Positions 33,841-42,800 of a stretch of 64,000 nt of DNA are shown here, in pieces. Under the pieces are notes generated by a model. It made no database searches. It saw only the letters and a list, made by a program, of their open reading frames with translations, and was not told the origin of the DNA. Origin of the DNA: an uncultured Granulosicoccus sp. (GTDB taxonomy: Bacteria > Pseudomonadota > Gammaproteobacteria > Granulosicoccales > Granulosicoccaceae); NCBI GenBank assembly GCA_947495035.1, contig CANLXI010000028.1, positions 26,935-90,934 on the forward strand. The letters are read 5' to 3'. The position numbers were made by a program, and so were the translations under genes. Positions within the stretch are counted from its first letter, which is position 1; each line of letters starts with the position of its first letter.

Positions 33841-34776
33841 GTGTCCGACAAGAAAGAGACGCATCCGAGTGTCGACTTTCGACAGCTCGTCTACCTGCTG
33901 CGTACTGCCGAGCATGGCAGCATCACCCGGGCTGCCGAGGCTCTGAACATTGCTCAGCCCACGCTGACCAAGGCCATCGGTCTGCTGGAGCACCGCCTCG
34001 GTGTGCCCTTGTTCGAGCGTCTGCCGCGCGGGGTGCAGCCTACGGTTTTCGGTGAGCGCCTGCTGGAGCATGCCAGGTTGGTAGAGGTGCAGCTCGAAGA
34101 CGCCGTGCGTGATCTGGATACCTTGCGCGAGGGTGGGGTAGGCAAGGTGAGAATCGGCGCCGGACCCTCCTGGTTGCGTCAGCATTTGCCCGAGACCATC
34201 GCGCAGGTCACGGCGGAGCGACCGGGAATCGAGGTACATGTGACCGGCGGGTTCGATCAGTCATTATTGCAAGGGCTGGCTTCGGGTGATCTGGATTTCG
34301 TGGTAGCCGAAACGGCGCTGGCCGAGAACCGGGAAGCCTTTGCCGTGGAAGTGCTCACCGAAGATGATCTGGTTGTGTGGTGCCGTGCCAGGCATCCACT
34401 TCTCAAGGCAGCCAGGGTCAGTCTGCAGGATCTCATCGAACAGTCCTGGGCCTTGCCGCCCGAGCGCACCTTCGCTCGTCAGAAGTTCGATGCCAGATTG
34501 ATGGCTGCCGGACTGCCTCAGCCCGATCGCGTGACCGAGTCGGATTCCCTGGCATTCATTCTCGCCATGGTTGCCGCATCGGATTGCCTTACCTATACCG
34601 GCAGTGCTGCACGGTGGGTTCCGAACTTTGCCTCGCTGGTAGCGCTGGATGTTCCGGATATCAAGGTGTCCCGCAGTGCCGGAATCATCACCCGCAGCAG
34701 ATCGCTGCCGTCCAGCGCGACGGAGTTCGTGATGCACCGCTTGCGCGATTACTGCCGACAACACCCGGTCAACTGA
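33841..34776 (+). CDS. LysR-family regulator of the tct operon
   Basis: About 311 residues from the GTG at 33841 (the frame opens at 33778). The N-terminal helix-turn-helix reads 'SITRAAEALNIAQPTLTKAIGLLEHRLGVPLFERLPRG', followed by a LysR effector-binding domain. The start is uncertain: none of the candidates TTG 33778, ATG 33793 or GTG 33841 has a clear ribosome-binding site. It is divergent from tctC across a short region, the usual place for a LysR activator of its neighbour, with the transported carboxylate as likely inducer. Confidence 0.88.
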   Translation: MSDKKETHPSVDFRQLVYLLRTAEHGSITRAAEALNIAQPTLTKAIGLLEHRLGVPLFERLPRGVQPTVFGERLLEHARLVEVQLEDAVRDLDTLREGGVGKVRIGAGPSWLRQHLPETIAQVTAERPGIEVHVTGGFDQSLLQGLASGDLDFVVAETALAENREAFAVEVLTEDDLVVWCRARHPLLKAARVSLQDLIEQSWALPPERTFARQKFDARLMAAGLPQPDRVTESDSLAFILAMVAASDCLTYTGSAARWVPNFASLVALDVPDIKVSRSAGIITRSRSLPSSATEFVMHRLRDYCRQHPVN

Positions 34777-34833
34777 TGCGGGTGTCAGACGTGGGCGTCA
34801 TCTGTGCAGACACCGTTTCGAGGTCTCATCGTC

Positions 34834-34852
34834 CCATAGCTTGAAGCTATGG
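34834..34852 (+). terminator. hairpin after the LysR gene
   Basis: CCATAGC-TTGAA-GCTATGG is a perfect 7-bp stem 58 bases after the LysR stop codon, followed by a weakly T-rich CTTGTTG. A possible terminator isolating the sugar ABC operon. Confidence 0.45.
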
Positions 34853-34987
34853 CTTGTTGAATATTCATCATTGGTTTTATGAGGCATTCGGTGTTCTCCT
34901 TGCAGGCACTGACTGAATCACTCTGCACTGGCATGACACCGCCAGTCAGCATTCCAGTCAGACCGTATCCTTGGAGAACCACGACGA

Positions 34988-36340
34988 ATGAGCAATCACA
35001 CGAATGAAGACCGTCGGCCTCTGGCCGGCAGGCGCCTGCTGATGTCGACAATGGCAATGGGAACGCTGTTGTTGTCATCGCTGGCCACCGCGGCAGAAGC
35101 GCCGATCACCATCGTTATCAATCAGTCACCCTGGTTTCCGGGATTCCAGAGTGTGGTAGAGAAATACGTTGAGGAAACCGGAAACGAGGTTGAGCTGGAT
35201 GTCAATCCATTTGCCGGCAGTCTGGAAAAGCAGCGCACTGCCGTGCGTACCGAGCAGAGCCCGTTCGACCTGCTGATCATGAACGCCGGGTTCTTTGTCG
35301 AATTCTACAAGGGAGGCTTCATGCAGCCCTTGACCGACATCGATGCTGACTTCGCCCTGAGCCCGGATATCTATACCTTCGATGATTCTCCCTACTGGGA
35401 TGCCGACAAGGGCCTGATCAGCGCAGAGAGTGGCGAACTGTATTCGGTGCCGGTCAATCCGAATATCCCGTTGTTGCATTATCGTGAAGACTTGTACGAA
35501 GAACATGGGCTGTCGGTGCCGGCAACCTGGGACGAACTGCTTGCCAACGCCAGGGTTCTGAATGATCCACCAAAACGCTATGGGATATCGCAACGAGGCC
35601 AGCGGGGTGCGTTCGACGTGACCTATGATGTCCTGCCCTACATCTGGAGTCATGGGGGTGCCCTGTTCGCCGACCAGAAAGGTGGCGATTTCACCGTTAC
35701 CATCAACAGCCCGGAAACCTTTGCGGGAATGCAGACCTATCTGAAGCTGGCCAGTGAGGTGGGGCATCCTTCCACGGCGGGTCAGACGCAGACCAATGTC
35801 ATCCAGAACATGTCGACCGGCCGGGCCGGGCATATCCTGGCGGTGCTGTCGCCGGGGCTGTTCGATGATCCGACCAAGTCCGCCGTGGTGGATCAGGTCG
35901 GCTACGCGGCACCTCCGGCAACGGCAGATTACCCGTCATCGCCGCCTCTGGGACACTGGCTGGCAGGGGTACCCCGAAATATTCCCGATGCGGAAAAGAA
36001 GGCAGCACTGGCGTTTCTGAGCTGGTTCCAGACCGATGACGCACAGATTGCCTATGCCAGGGCTGGTTCTGCTCCTGTTTCCCGAGCCGTGCTGGAGTCG
36101 GATCTGGCGCAGGAGCGGGGTTTTCGCTGGATGAAGGCGATGGCGGATGCCATCCCGACGGCTAAGCTGACATTCGTCATTCCGGAAGCGTCGCAGGTAC
36201 TGGCGGTGACCGAATTGCGTTTCAATCAGGCCATCTCCGGTGAACTCGAACTGAAGGAGGCACTGAACATGGCAGCCTCGGAGATCCATGAGCTGATGGT
36301 GGCGGCGGGGTACGAGGCACCGCAGCTGGATGATCTGTGA
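34988..36340 (+). CDS. carbohydrate ABC transporter substrate-binding protein
   Basis: A 450-residue family 1 (MalE-like) solute-binding protein. A positively charged leader with 'GRRLLMSTMAMGTLLLSSLATAAEA' is the export signal; the twin arginine could allow Tat export. 'PFDLLIMNAGFFVEFYKGGFMQPL' and 'PVNPNIPLLHYREDLYEEHGL' are typical of sugar-binding proteins. GGAG lies upstream of the ATG. Two MalF/MalG-type permeases follow after a 222-base gap holding a tandem repeat and a hairpin. The sulfatase further downstream suggests a sulfated or anionic sugar as ligand, which is inference. Confidence 0.9.
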   Translation: MSNHTNEDRRPLAGRRLLMSTMAMGTLLLSSLATAAEAPITIVINQSPWFPGFQSVVEKYVEETGNEVELDVNPFAGSLEKQRTAVRTEQSPFDLLIMNAGFFVEFYKGGFMQPLTDIDADFALSPDIYTFDDSPYWDADKGLISAESGELYSVPVNPNIPLLHYREDLYEEHGLSVPATWDELLANARVLNDPPKRYGISQRGQRGAFDVTYDVLPYIWSHGGALFADQKGGDFTVTINSPETFAGMQTYLKLASEVGHPSTAGQTQTNVIQNMSTGRAGHILAVLSPGLFDDPTKSAVVDQVGYAAPPATADYPSSPPLGHWLAGVPRNIPDAEKKAALAFLSWFQTDDAQIAYARAGSAPVSRAVLESDLAQERGFRWMKAMADAIPTAKLTFVIPEASQVLAVTELRFNQAISGELELKEALNMAASEIHELMVAAGYEAPQLDDL

Positions 36341-36358
36341 GCCCCGGCCCCGGCCCCG
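36341..36358. repeat. (GCCCCG)3 hexamer repeat
   Basis: Three copies of GCCCCG begin directly after the binding-protein stop codon and run towards the heptamer array that starts at 36365. Confidence 0.7.
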
Positions 36359-36364
36359 GCTCTG

Positions 36365-36424
36365 GTCTTGAGTCTTGAGTCTTGAGTCTTGAGTCTTGAG
36401 TCTTGAGTCTTGAGTCTTGAGTCT
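36365..36424. repeat. tandem array of 8 perfect copies of GTCTTGA plus a partial copy
   Basis: A 7-base unit GTCTTGA is repeated eight times without a change (36365-36420) and followed by GTCT. It lies 24 bases after the sugar-binding-protein stop codon and before the permease genes. The perfect identity suggests recent slippage and variable copy number. Confidence 0.95.
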
Positions 36425-36462
36425 GGCGCTGCGAGAAGCGTCTGACTTGTATTGACACGGAT

Positions 36463-36485
36463 CGCTGCCTGCCTGGCAGGCAGCG
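36463..36485 (+). terminator. strong hairpin between sugar-binding-protein and permease genes
   Basis: CGCTGCCTG-CCTGG-CAGGCAGCG forms a 9-bp perfect stem with a 5-base loop (the inverted repeat is 11 bp around one base). The sequence CTTTCCCC follows, with only a weak T-run. Likely an mRNA-stabilising or partially terminating element that favours the upstream gene. Confidence 0.6.
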
Positions 36486-36562
36486 CTTTCCCCTGCTGCT
36501 CGACGGAAGAAAGCGTCGACCGGTATCTGCCGATTCATCTACCCTGGCCCTGAATAGCCGTC

Positions 36563-37444
36563 ATGCGATCAATGACCCTGTGGCGTTACCTGACCCTGTC
36601 GCCAACTCTTCTGCTGTTTCTTCTGTTGACTGTGCTGCCATTGGCCAGTCTGTTTGCACTCAGTGTTCACGAGGTGGAGTGGCGCGAGCGTGTGGCGCAC
36701 TGGGACTGGGTTGGCCTGTCCAACTACACACGCCTGCTGAAGGACACACTGTTTACTGCCGGCATTGTCAATACGCTGATCTTCGCCGTGGCTGCGGTGA
36801 GCTTCCAGATGGTTCTGGGCTTCTGGCTGGCCCTGTTGACGCTTCGTGTCACGCGCGGACAACTGGTGTATCGCACCATCTTCATCCTTCCCATTCTGGT
36901 GCCGGGTATCATCATCGGAGCCATCTGGAAGCTGATGTACAGCTACGATTTCGGTGTCATCAATCAGGTGCTGATGTTCCTCGGCTTGACACCACAGGAC
37001 TGGCTGGGCAGTTCGTCACTGGCACTGTGGTCGGTGATCGTGGTTGATGTCTGGCACTGGACACCCTTCTGCTTTCTGTTGTTGCTGGCCGGTCTGCAGA
37101 GTCTGCCGGAGGACATCTATGAAGCCTCGAGACTGGATGGGGCCACCGGCTGGCGCGAGCTGCGTTACATCACTCTGCCGCTGATGATGCCGTCCATCAT
37201 CGTGACCTTCCTGTTCCGCATGATTCTGGCATTCAAGGTCTTCGACGAAGTCTATCTGCTGACAGGAGGGGGGCCGGGCACGTCCACGGAAGTGATCAGT
37301 TTCACCATCTACCGGCGATTCTTTACCGAGGATCAGGCCGGCTATGGTGCAGCGATGTCAGTGGCTACCTTTGCTGTCATTGCCTTGGCCATTGCCAGCG
37401 TCTCGCGCATCATGCGCCGCAAGGACTCGGAGGCTGATTCATGA
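36563..37444 (+). CDS. carbohydrate ABC permease, MalF type
   Basis: A 293-residue permease with six predicted helices. The EAA loop reads 'DIYEASRLDGATGWRELRYITLPLMMP', the site that docks onto the ATPase. It forms a heterodimer with the MalG-type protein encoded next, overlapping it by four bases. Confidence 0.93.
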   Translation: MRSMTLWRYLTLSPTLLLFLLLTVLPLASLFALSVHEVEWRERVAHWDWVGLSNYTRLLKDTLFTAGIVNTLIFAVAAVSFQMVLGFWLALLTLRVTRGQLVYRTIFILPILVPGIIIGAIWKLMYSYDFGVINQVLMFLGLTPQDWLGSSSLALWSVIVVDVWHWTPFCFLLLLAGLQSLPEDIYEASRLDGATGWRELRYITLPLMMPSIIVTFLFRMILAFKVFDEVYLLTGGGPGTSTEVISFTIYRRFFTEDQAGYGAAMSVATFAVIALAIASVSRIMRRKDSEADS

Positions 37445-38262
37445 AATCCCGACAGAGTGTCTTCCGGCACCTGATTCTTGTCCTGTTTGCCCTTGTCGTC
37501 CTGTTCCCGTTCGGCTGGATCGTGGCTGCCAGCTTCAAGACGCAGATAGATCTGCTCATGGGAAAATTCCTGTTCACGCCCAATCTGCAGGGCTATCGTG
37601 ATGTCCTGTTTTCCGGCACATCCGACTTCACCCGGAATTTCACCAACTCCCTGGTGATCGGCACCATCAGTACCGCACTGGTATTGCTGGTTGCCACCTT
37701 GGGGGCATATTCGCTCTATCGCATGCGCTGGCCAGGCTGGGTGCTGCACAGTCTGCTGGGTTGGTCGGTAGTGTTTCACATGGTGCCTCCGATCACGCTG
37801 GCAGGCGCCTGGTATACCCTGTTTCGCACGGTGGGCCTGGACGACACCTGGCTGGGACTGATTCTGGCTCACACCACGCTCAACCTGCCGATGGCGCTGT
37901 GGATGATGGGTGTGTTCGTGCGCAATGTGCCCAGTGAGCTGGTTGAGGCCGCTCAGCTGGACAATGCACGGACACCGGACATCCTGCGGTTCGTGATCGT
38001 GCCGCTGGTTCGCCCGGGACTGGCAGCTGCCGGCATTCTGAGTTTCATTTTCAGCTGGAACGAGTTTGCCGTGACTCTGACCTTGAGTCAGCGCAGTACG
38101 GCAACGGTGCCTATCGGCATAGGCAAATATGCGCAGGAAAACACGATTGCCTTTACCGAGATGGCAGCTGCATCGACGCTGTCCATTTTGCCCGCTGTCA
38201 TTCTTCTGCTGTTTGCACAGCGCTTCATCGTTCGAGGCCTGACCTCAGGCGCTCTCAAGTAG
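37441..38262 (+). CDS. carbohydrate ABC permease, MalG type
   Basis: A 273-residue permease with six predicted helices and EAA loop 'ELVEAAQLDNARTPDILRFVIVPLVRPG'. Its ATG overlaps the stop of the preceding permease (ATGA). The gene that normally encodes the ATPase is absent; a sulfatase gene starts eight bases downstream instead. The MalK/UgpC-type ATPase at 47545-48603 or one elsewhere may energise this importer. Confidence 0.93.
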   Translation: MKSRQSVFRHLILVLFALVVLFPFGWIVAASFKTQIDLLMGKFLFTPNLQGYRDVLFSGTSDFTRNFTNSLVIGTISTALVLLVATLGAYSLYRMRWPGWVLHSLLGWSVVFHMVPPITLAGAWYTLFRTVGLDDTWLGLILAHTTLNLPMALWMMGVFVRNVPSELVEAAQLDNARTPDILRFVIVPLVRPGLAAAGILSFIFSWNEFAVTLTLSQRSTATVPIGIGKYAQENTIAFTEMAAASTLSILPAVILLLFAQRFIVRGLTSGALK

Positions 38263-38270
38263 GTGATTAC

Positions 38271-39809
38271 ATGAAAACCGTCTTCTTTCTTCTGGATTCG
38301 CTGAACCGGCACCTGCTGTCACCCTATGGTGGGACACGTATCGCGACGCCGAATTTCGACCGTCTGGCACAGCGCTGTGTGACTTTCGACAAGCACTACA
38401 TCGGGTCGATGCCCTGTCTGCCGGCCAGGCGCGATCTGCTCACCGGCCGGCAGAGCTTTCTGCACCGCAGCTGGGGGCCGATAGAGCCGTTCGACACCTG
38501 TTTTACCGAGGTTCTTGCCGAGCAGATGGGGACTCGCAGTCATCTGATCACCGATCATTTTCATTACTGGGAAGATGGCGGTGCCACCTACCACAATCGC
38601 TATGATTCCTATGAATTCATTCGCGGACAGGAGGGCGATCCCTGGAAAGCCATGGTCCAGCCACCATGGGAACGCTTGCGGGAAAGGTATCACCACACGC
38701 AGTTTTCCACCGAGCGTGGCAACTACAAGGCTCAGAACATCGTCAATCGTGAGTCCATTCGTGAAGAGGCCGAGTTTCCATCGGTGCAGGTGGTTGGCGC
38801 GGGCCTCGAGTTTCTGCGCCAGCACGGCCAGGCGGATGACTGGCTCGTGCAGATAGAAACCTTTGATCCTCACGAGCCGTTTCATGCACCGGAGCGTTTC
38901 AGGGAAGCCTTCTCAACCGACTGGGACGGCCCTGTTCTGGATTGGCCGCGTTACGGCCGGGTGGAAGACCTGCCAGAGGAGTGCGAGGAACTGCGCGCCA
39001 ACTATTATGCAACTGTGGCTCTCTGTGACGATCTTCTCGGACGTGTTCTGGACGAGTTCGATGCGCAGAACCTGTGGGAGGATACGGCCCTGGTGGTCAC
39101 GACCGATCATGGATTCCTGCTGGGAGAACATGATTTCTGGGCCAAGAACAGGCAGAACATCTATGAGGAGATTGCGCATATTCCTCTGTTCGTGCATGAC
39201 CCTCGGCGTGCCGCAAGTGCGGGAACGCGCTGTAAGGAATTGACGCAGACAGCTGATCTGGCAGCAACATTTCTTGATCTGCACGACTGTGCCGTGCCCG
39301 ACAGAATGGCCTCCCATTCCCTGCTGCCACTGATTGACGGGCTGACCTCGAAGCGCGATGCCTGTCTCTATGGCTACTTTGGCGGGGCTGTCAATGTCAC
39401 GGATGGTCTGCATAGCTATCATCGATTTCCGGCCGATCTGGCCAATCAGGAAATCTATCAGTACACCCTGATGCCAACCCATATCTTCGATTTCTTCACC
39501 CCCGAGGAACTGGCGGCTGCGGACCTGGTCCAGGCTGGCGACTATTCGCAAGGGACACCGGTACTGAAGGTGCCCGTGATCGAGCGCTCGCCGATGTACA
39601 ACGTCTATGGCCCGGGCGCCCTGCTGGAAGACGAAACGCGTCTCTATGATCTGGCGAACGATCCGGGGCAGACCGCGGCAGTCACGGACGAGGTTGTCGA
39701 AGCACGAATGATCCGTTCGATGAAGCAGTTGATGAACGACATGTCGGCACCACCCGAAGCTCTCGAGCGCGTGTTTCCAGGTTCGCAGGCAACGGCAGAC
39801 GAGGCGTGA
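38271..39809 (+). CDS. type I sulfatase (formylglycine-dependent), no signal peptide
   Basis: A 512-residue alkaline-phosphatase-fold sulfatase. The maturation motif 'CLPAR' (C-x-P-x-R, Cys ~49) is followed by 'RDLLTGR', as expected for conversion of Cys to formylglycine by a sulfatase-modifying enzyme. Metal ligands appear in 'VFFLLDSLN' and 'TTDHGFLLGEHDFWAKN'. The N-terminus starts straight into the fold with no signal peptide, so it should work in the cytoplasm on an imported sulfate ester. It lies eight bases after the sugar permease and overlaps the DUF4432 gene, arguing for a sulfated sugar substrate. No modifying-enzyme gene is nearby. Confidence 0.92.
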   Translation: MKTVFFLLDSLNRHLLSPYGGTRIATPNFDRLAQRCVTFDKHYIGSMPCLPARRDLLTGRQSFLHRSWGPIEPFDTCFTEVLAEQMGTRSHLITDHFHYWEDGGATYHNRYDSYEFIRGQEGDPWKAMVQPPWERLRERYHHTQFSTERGNYKAQNIVNRESIREEAEFPSVQVVGAGLEFLRQHGQADDWLVQIETFDPHEPFHAPERFREAFSTDWDGPVLDWPRYGRVEDLPEECEELRANYYATVALCDDLLGRVLDEFDAQNLWEDTALVVTTDHGFLLGEHDFWAKNRQNIYEEIAHIPLFVHDPRRAASAGTRCKELTQTADLAATFLDLHDCAVPDRMASHSLLPLIDGLTSKRDACLYGYFGGAVNVTDGLHSYHRFPADLANQEIYQYTLMPTHIFDFFTPEELAAADLVQAGDYSQGTPVLKVPVIERSPMYNVYGPGALLEDETRLYDLANDPGQTAAVTDEVVEARMIRSMKQLMNDMSAPPEALERVFPGSQATADEA

Positions 39810-40804
39810 GCTCAAAGAGGCAGTGCGGCGCGCCCATGGGCATGAATGCTGCCGATCTGCGTCTGCACACCGGTGACCTCAGGCAGCTGGCCTCTGTCAG
39901 GGCGCTTCGATTGCTGGATGGCCCGGAGGGAGAGCAGCGCGCATCGGTTCTGTCCAGCGGTGGGGGCCTGGACATGTGGGTGCTCCCCGATCGGTCGATG
40001 GACATCGGCCCCGTGTCGTGGCGCGGCATGCCGATGGCCTGGCAGCATCCCAATGGATTCATCTCACCGTCTCGCCATGATCCCTTTGCCGATGACGGCA
40101 GCGGTATCGAGCGGGCTCTGTCCGGTTTTCTGGTGACCTGCGGCTACGACAGTGTTCGGCACTCGACAACCGGGGCGCCCTTGCATGGCAGTCATACTCT
40201 GACCCCGGCAAGAATCACCCGGCAGGTAGAGGACTGGCGTCTGGCAACACCGGCACTGGTGTGCGAAGGCGAGTGGACCTGTGCGCATCTGAGCAAGCAG
40301 GCTTATCGGGTGCAGCGGTGCATCGTCATGCCGGTGGGAGGCATGAGTTTCACCCTGGAAGACCGGGTGGAGAACATCGGTCATTCGACAGCACCCTTCG
40401 ATACCCTGTACCACATGAATCTGGGCTTTCCCGCCATTCAAGGTGACATGCGCCTGACCGTGGGGTTGGACCCTGTGAACCTTGACGCACTGCACGCGCC
40501 ACTCGGCTCAGGCCATGAACCCCTGGTCTGCTGTTTTTCGGCCGAGGGACAGACATCACTGGTGACACGCCTGCAACGTTCGGCGTGTGAAACCTGGCCG
40601 GCAGTGGACATGACGTTGACTTCGTTCTGTGATGAGTTGCCCTGGCTGCAAGTGTGGCAGGACCCACGTCCCGGTCATCGCATCCTGGCGCTGGAGCCCG
40701 CGTCCAGTGAACGTACCGCGCAAGGCGGCAGTCGACGCCCGGGCGAACTGGCACCGGGAGAATGCAAGACGCTCAGACTGCAGGTGTCCTTCAACGACCC
40801 GTGA
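39806..40804 (+). CDS. DUF4432 / aldose-1-epimerase-like protein
   Basis: A 332-residue beta-sandwich protein of the galactose-mutarotase-like superfamily: 'LDMWVLPDRSMDIGPVSWRGMPMAWQHPNGF' and 'SFTLEDRVENIGHSTAPFDTLYHMNLGFP' match the DUF4432 family. Members probably interconvert sugar anomers or act on uronate-like sugars. The GTG at 39806 overlaps the sulfatase stop by four bases and has GAGG just upstream; ATG 39836 is an alternative. Coupled translation ties it to the sulfatase, so its substrate is likely the desulfated or sulfated sugar. Confidence 0.85.
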   Translation: MSSKRQCGAPMGMNAADLRLHTGDLRQLASVRALRLLDGPEGEQRASVLSSGGGLDMWVLPDRSMDIGPVSWRGMPMAWQHPNGFISPSRHDPFADDGSGIERALSGFLVTCGYDSVRHSTTGAPLHGSHTLTPARITRQVEDWRLATPALVCEGEWTCAHLSKQAYRVQRCIVMPVGGMSFTLEDRVENIGHSTAPFDTLYHMNLGFPAIQGDMRLTVGLDPVNLDALHAPLGSGHEPLVCCFSAEGQTSLVTRLQRSACETWPAVDMTLTSFCDELPWLQVWQDPRPGHRILALEPASSERTAQGGSRRPGELAPGECKTLRLQVSFNDP

Positions 40805-40995
40805 ACACCTGTTCCACAACTCGGCTGGAATTATGGGGTGAAGCGGAGTATGGTGAGCGCGTTCTCCATGGGGTGACTTGTGCAGTCGAACTATGCAACA
40901 TTGAATGGCTTCGGGCGGACTGCCCGTTCTGTGACTGCGGTCCATGAGCTACCAGCGCCCTTGAGTGTGTGTGGCAATCCGCCCGGTCATCGGAC

Positions 40996-42738
40996 ATGAA
41001 CAGGCAGAGCTCAAGCCGCACGGCCAGTCGGCAACGCTTTGTCGAACTGTTCACACCCAAGCTCGTGACCATTCTGCAGGAGCACTACGGGCTGGCCCAG
41101 TTCCGTTCCGATCTGCTGGCCGGACTGACAGTCGCGATCGTGGCATTGCCGCTGTCCATGGCAATCGCCATCGCCTCTGGCGCAAGTCCCGCGCAAGGTC
41201 TGTACACCGCCGTCATCGGTGGTTTTCTGGTATCCGCGCTGGGCGGTAGTCGCTTTCAGATAGGCGGTCCTGCCGGGGCCTTCATCGTTCTGGTGGCGAC
41301 AACCGTACAACTGCATGGCATGCAGGGGCTGTTCCTTGCCACGATCATGTCTGGCGTATTCCTGATGCTGGCGGGCTATCTGCAACTGGGGAGCTATATC
41401 AAGTTCATACCGTATCCGGTGACCATCGGATTCACCGCCGGTATCGCCGTCATCATCTTCGCCAGTCAGATCAAGGAACTTCTGGGTCTGACACTGGATG
41501 GCCCGGAACCTGGCGCCTTGCTGGAGAAGTTGCCACTCATCTGGCATAGCCTGCCGACGGTGGACATCACGACCCTCTGTCTGTCACTGCTTACCATCGG
41601 CATCATCGTGGTGCTCAAACAGCTGCGTCCGCAATGGCCGGGCATGCTGATCGCCATCGTCGCGACCTCCATTCTGACAGCCTTGCTCAAGCTGCCATTG
41701 AGTACCATCGGTACGGCGTTCGGGGGCATCCCCAACAGTTTTCCCGTACCGGCCATGCCGGAGGTCTCACTGGGCAAGTTGATCGATCTGCTGCCAGTGG
41801 CCCTGTCCTTTGCCTTGCTGGGATCCATCGAATCCCTGCTGTCTGCCGTGGTGGCCGACGGCATGACAGGGCGACGTCATCGTTCCAACTGTGAGCTGGT
41901 GGCGCAAGGTATCGCCAATATCGCCTCCGGATTTTTCGGTGGTATCTGTGTGACCGGCACGATCGCCAGAACCGCTACCAATGTCCGGGTAGGGGCGCAT
42001 GGACCTGTGGCGGGCATGATGCATGCCGTGTTCCTGTTGCTGTTCATCCTGCTGGCAGCGCCGGTTGCCAGTTATATTCCCCTGGCGAGCCTGGCGGGTG
42101 TGCTGGCCATTGTTGCCTGGAACATGATCGAGAAACACGCCATTGCCATGTTGCTGCGGGCGTCGCGTGGTGATGCGGCTGTGCTGCTTGCAACGCTGTC
42201 ATTGACCATCTTTCGCGATCTGATGGAAGCGATCATCGTAGGCTTTGCACTGGGTTCTGTCCTGTTCATCCATCGCATGTCGCGTACTACGGCGATCAGC
42301 ACGCATCGCCCCTGGGTGGAGGAGGATCAGGCGGATGATGCCGAAGTCCGCAAGCCCTATGACGAAGCTTTGGCATCCAACCCGGAAGTGGTTGTCTTTC
42401 GCATCACCGGTGTATTCTTCTTCGGTGCGGCCGGTTCCATCGGCACGGTTCTGGATGAAATTGCCGATGGTTGCAAGGTGCTGATCGTGGATTTCACAGA
42501 GGTGCCGTTCATCGACTCCACTGCGGCAAATACACTGGAAGGGCTGGCCGCCAAGAGTCAGCGACGCGGGCTGCAACTGGTGTTTACCGGCGTGTCGAGC
42601 GAACTGGTTGAACAGCTGGCCAGTTACGGGGTGCACGAACCGATGGTGGCTTTCTCGCGGTCCATCGAACAGGCCCTGCAAGCCATTCCCCAAGGTGATG
42701 AGCGCCTGCCTGAGGTGACCGGGCTGGCCGCTGGCTGA
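40996..42738 (+). CDS. SulP-family sulfate/anion permease with STAS domain
   Basis: About 580 residues. A SulP transport domain ('LAGLTVAIVALPLSMAIAIASGASPAQGLYTAVIGGFLVSALGGSRFQIGGPAGAFIV') with 12-14 helices occupies the first ~430 residues. A cytosolic STAS domain follows, with 'LIVDFTEVPFIDSTAANTLEGL'. SulP proteins import sulfate or bicarbonate or exchange anions. It lies 191 bases after the DUF4432 gene on the same strand; removal of sulfate released by the sulfatase is a tempting but untested role. The frame opens at GTG 40969; ATG 40996 is preferred. Confidence 0.92.
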   Translation: MNRQSSSRTASRQRFVELFTPKLVTILQEHYGLAQFRSDLLAGLTVAIVALPLSMAIAIASGASPAQGLYTAVIGGFLVSALGGSRFQIGGPAGAFIVLVATTVQLHGMQGLFLATIMSGVFLMLAGYLQLGSYIKFIPYPVTIGFTAGIAVIIFASQIKELLGLTLDGPEPGALLEKLPLIWHSLPTVDITTLCLSLLTIGIIVVLKQLRPQWPGMLIAIVATSILTALLKLPLSTIGTAFGGIPNSFPVPAMPEVSLGKLIDLLPVALSFALLGSIESLLSAVVADGMTGRRHRSNCELVAQGIANIASGFFGGICVTGTIARTATNVRVGAHGPVAGMMHAVFLLLFILLAAPVASYIPLASLAGVLAIVAWNMIEKHAIAMLLRASRGDAAVLLATLSLTIFRDLMEAIIVGFALGSVLFIHRMSRTTAISTHRPWVEEDQADDAEVRKPYDEALASNPEVVVFRITGVFFFGAAGSIGTVLDEIADGCKVLIVDFTEVPFIDSTAANTLEGLAAKSQRRGLQLVFTGVSSELVEQLASYGVHEPMVAFSRSIEQALQAIPQGDERLPEVTGLAAG

Positions 42739-42800
42739 TGCCTGAGTGATTGCCACTGCGGTCGCCAGGCTCTGGCAATATCGAGCAGTAATTGAAGGGA

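Noticed and set aside
36365..36424. Possible CRISPR array
   Set aside because: The repeats are 7 bases long, contiguous and without spacers; the arrays at 42801 and 63925 are likewise simple tandem repeats, and no cas genes are present.
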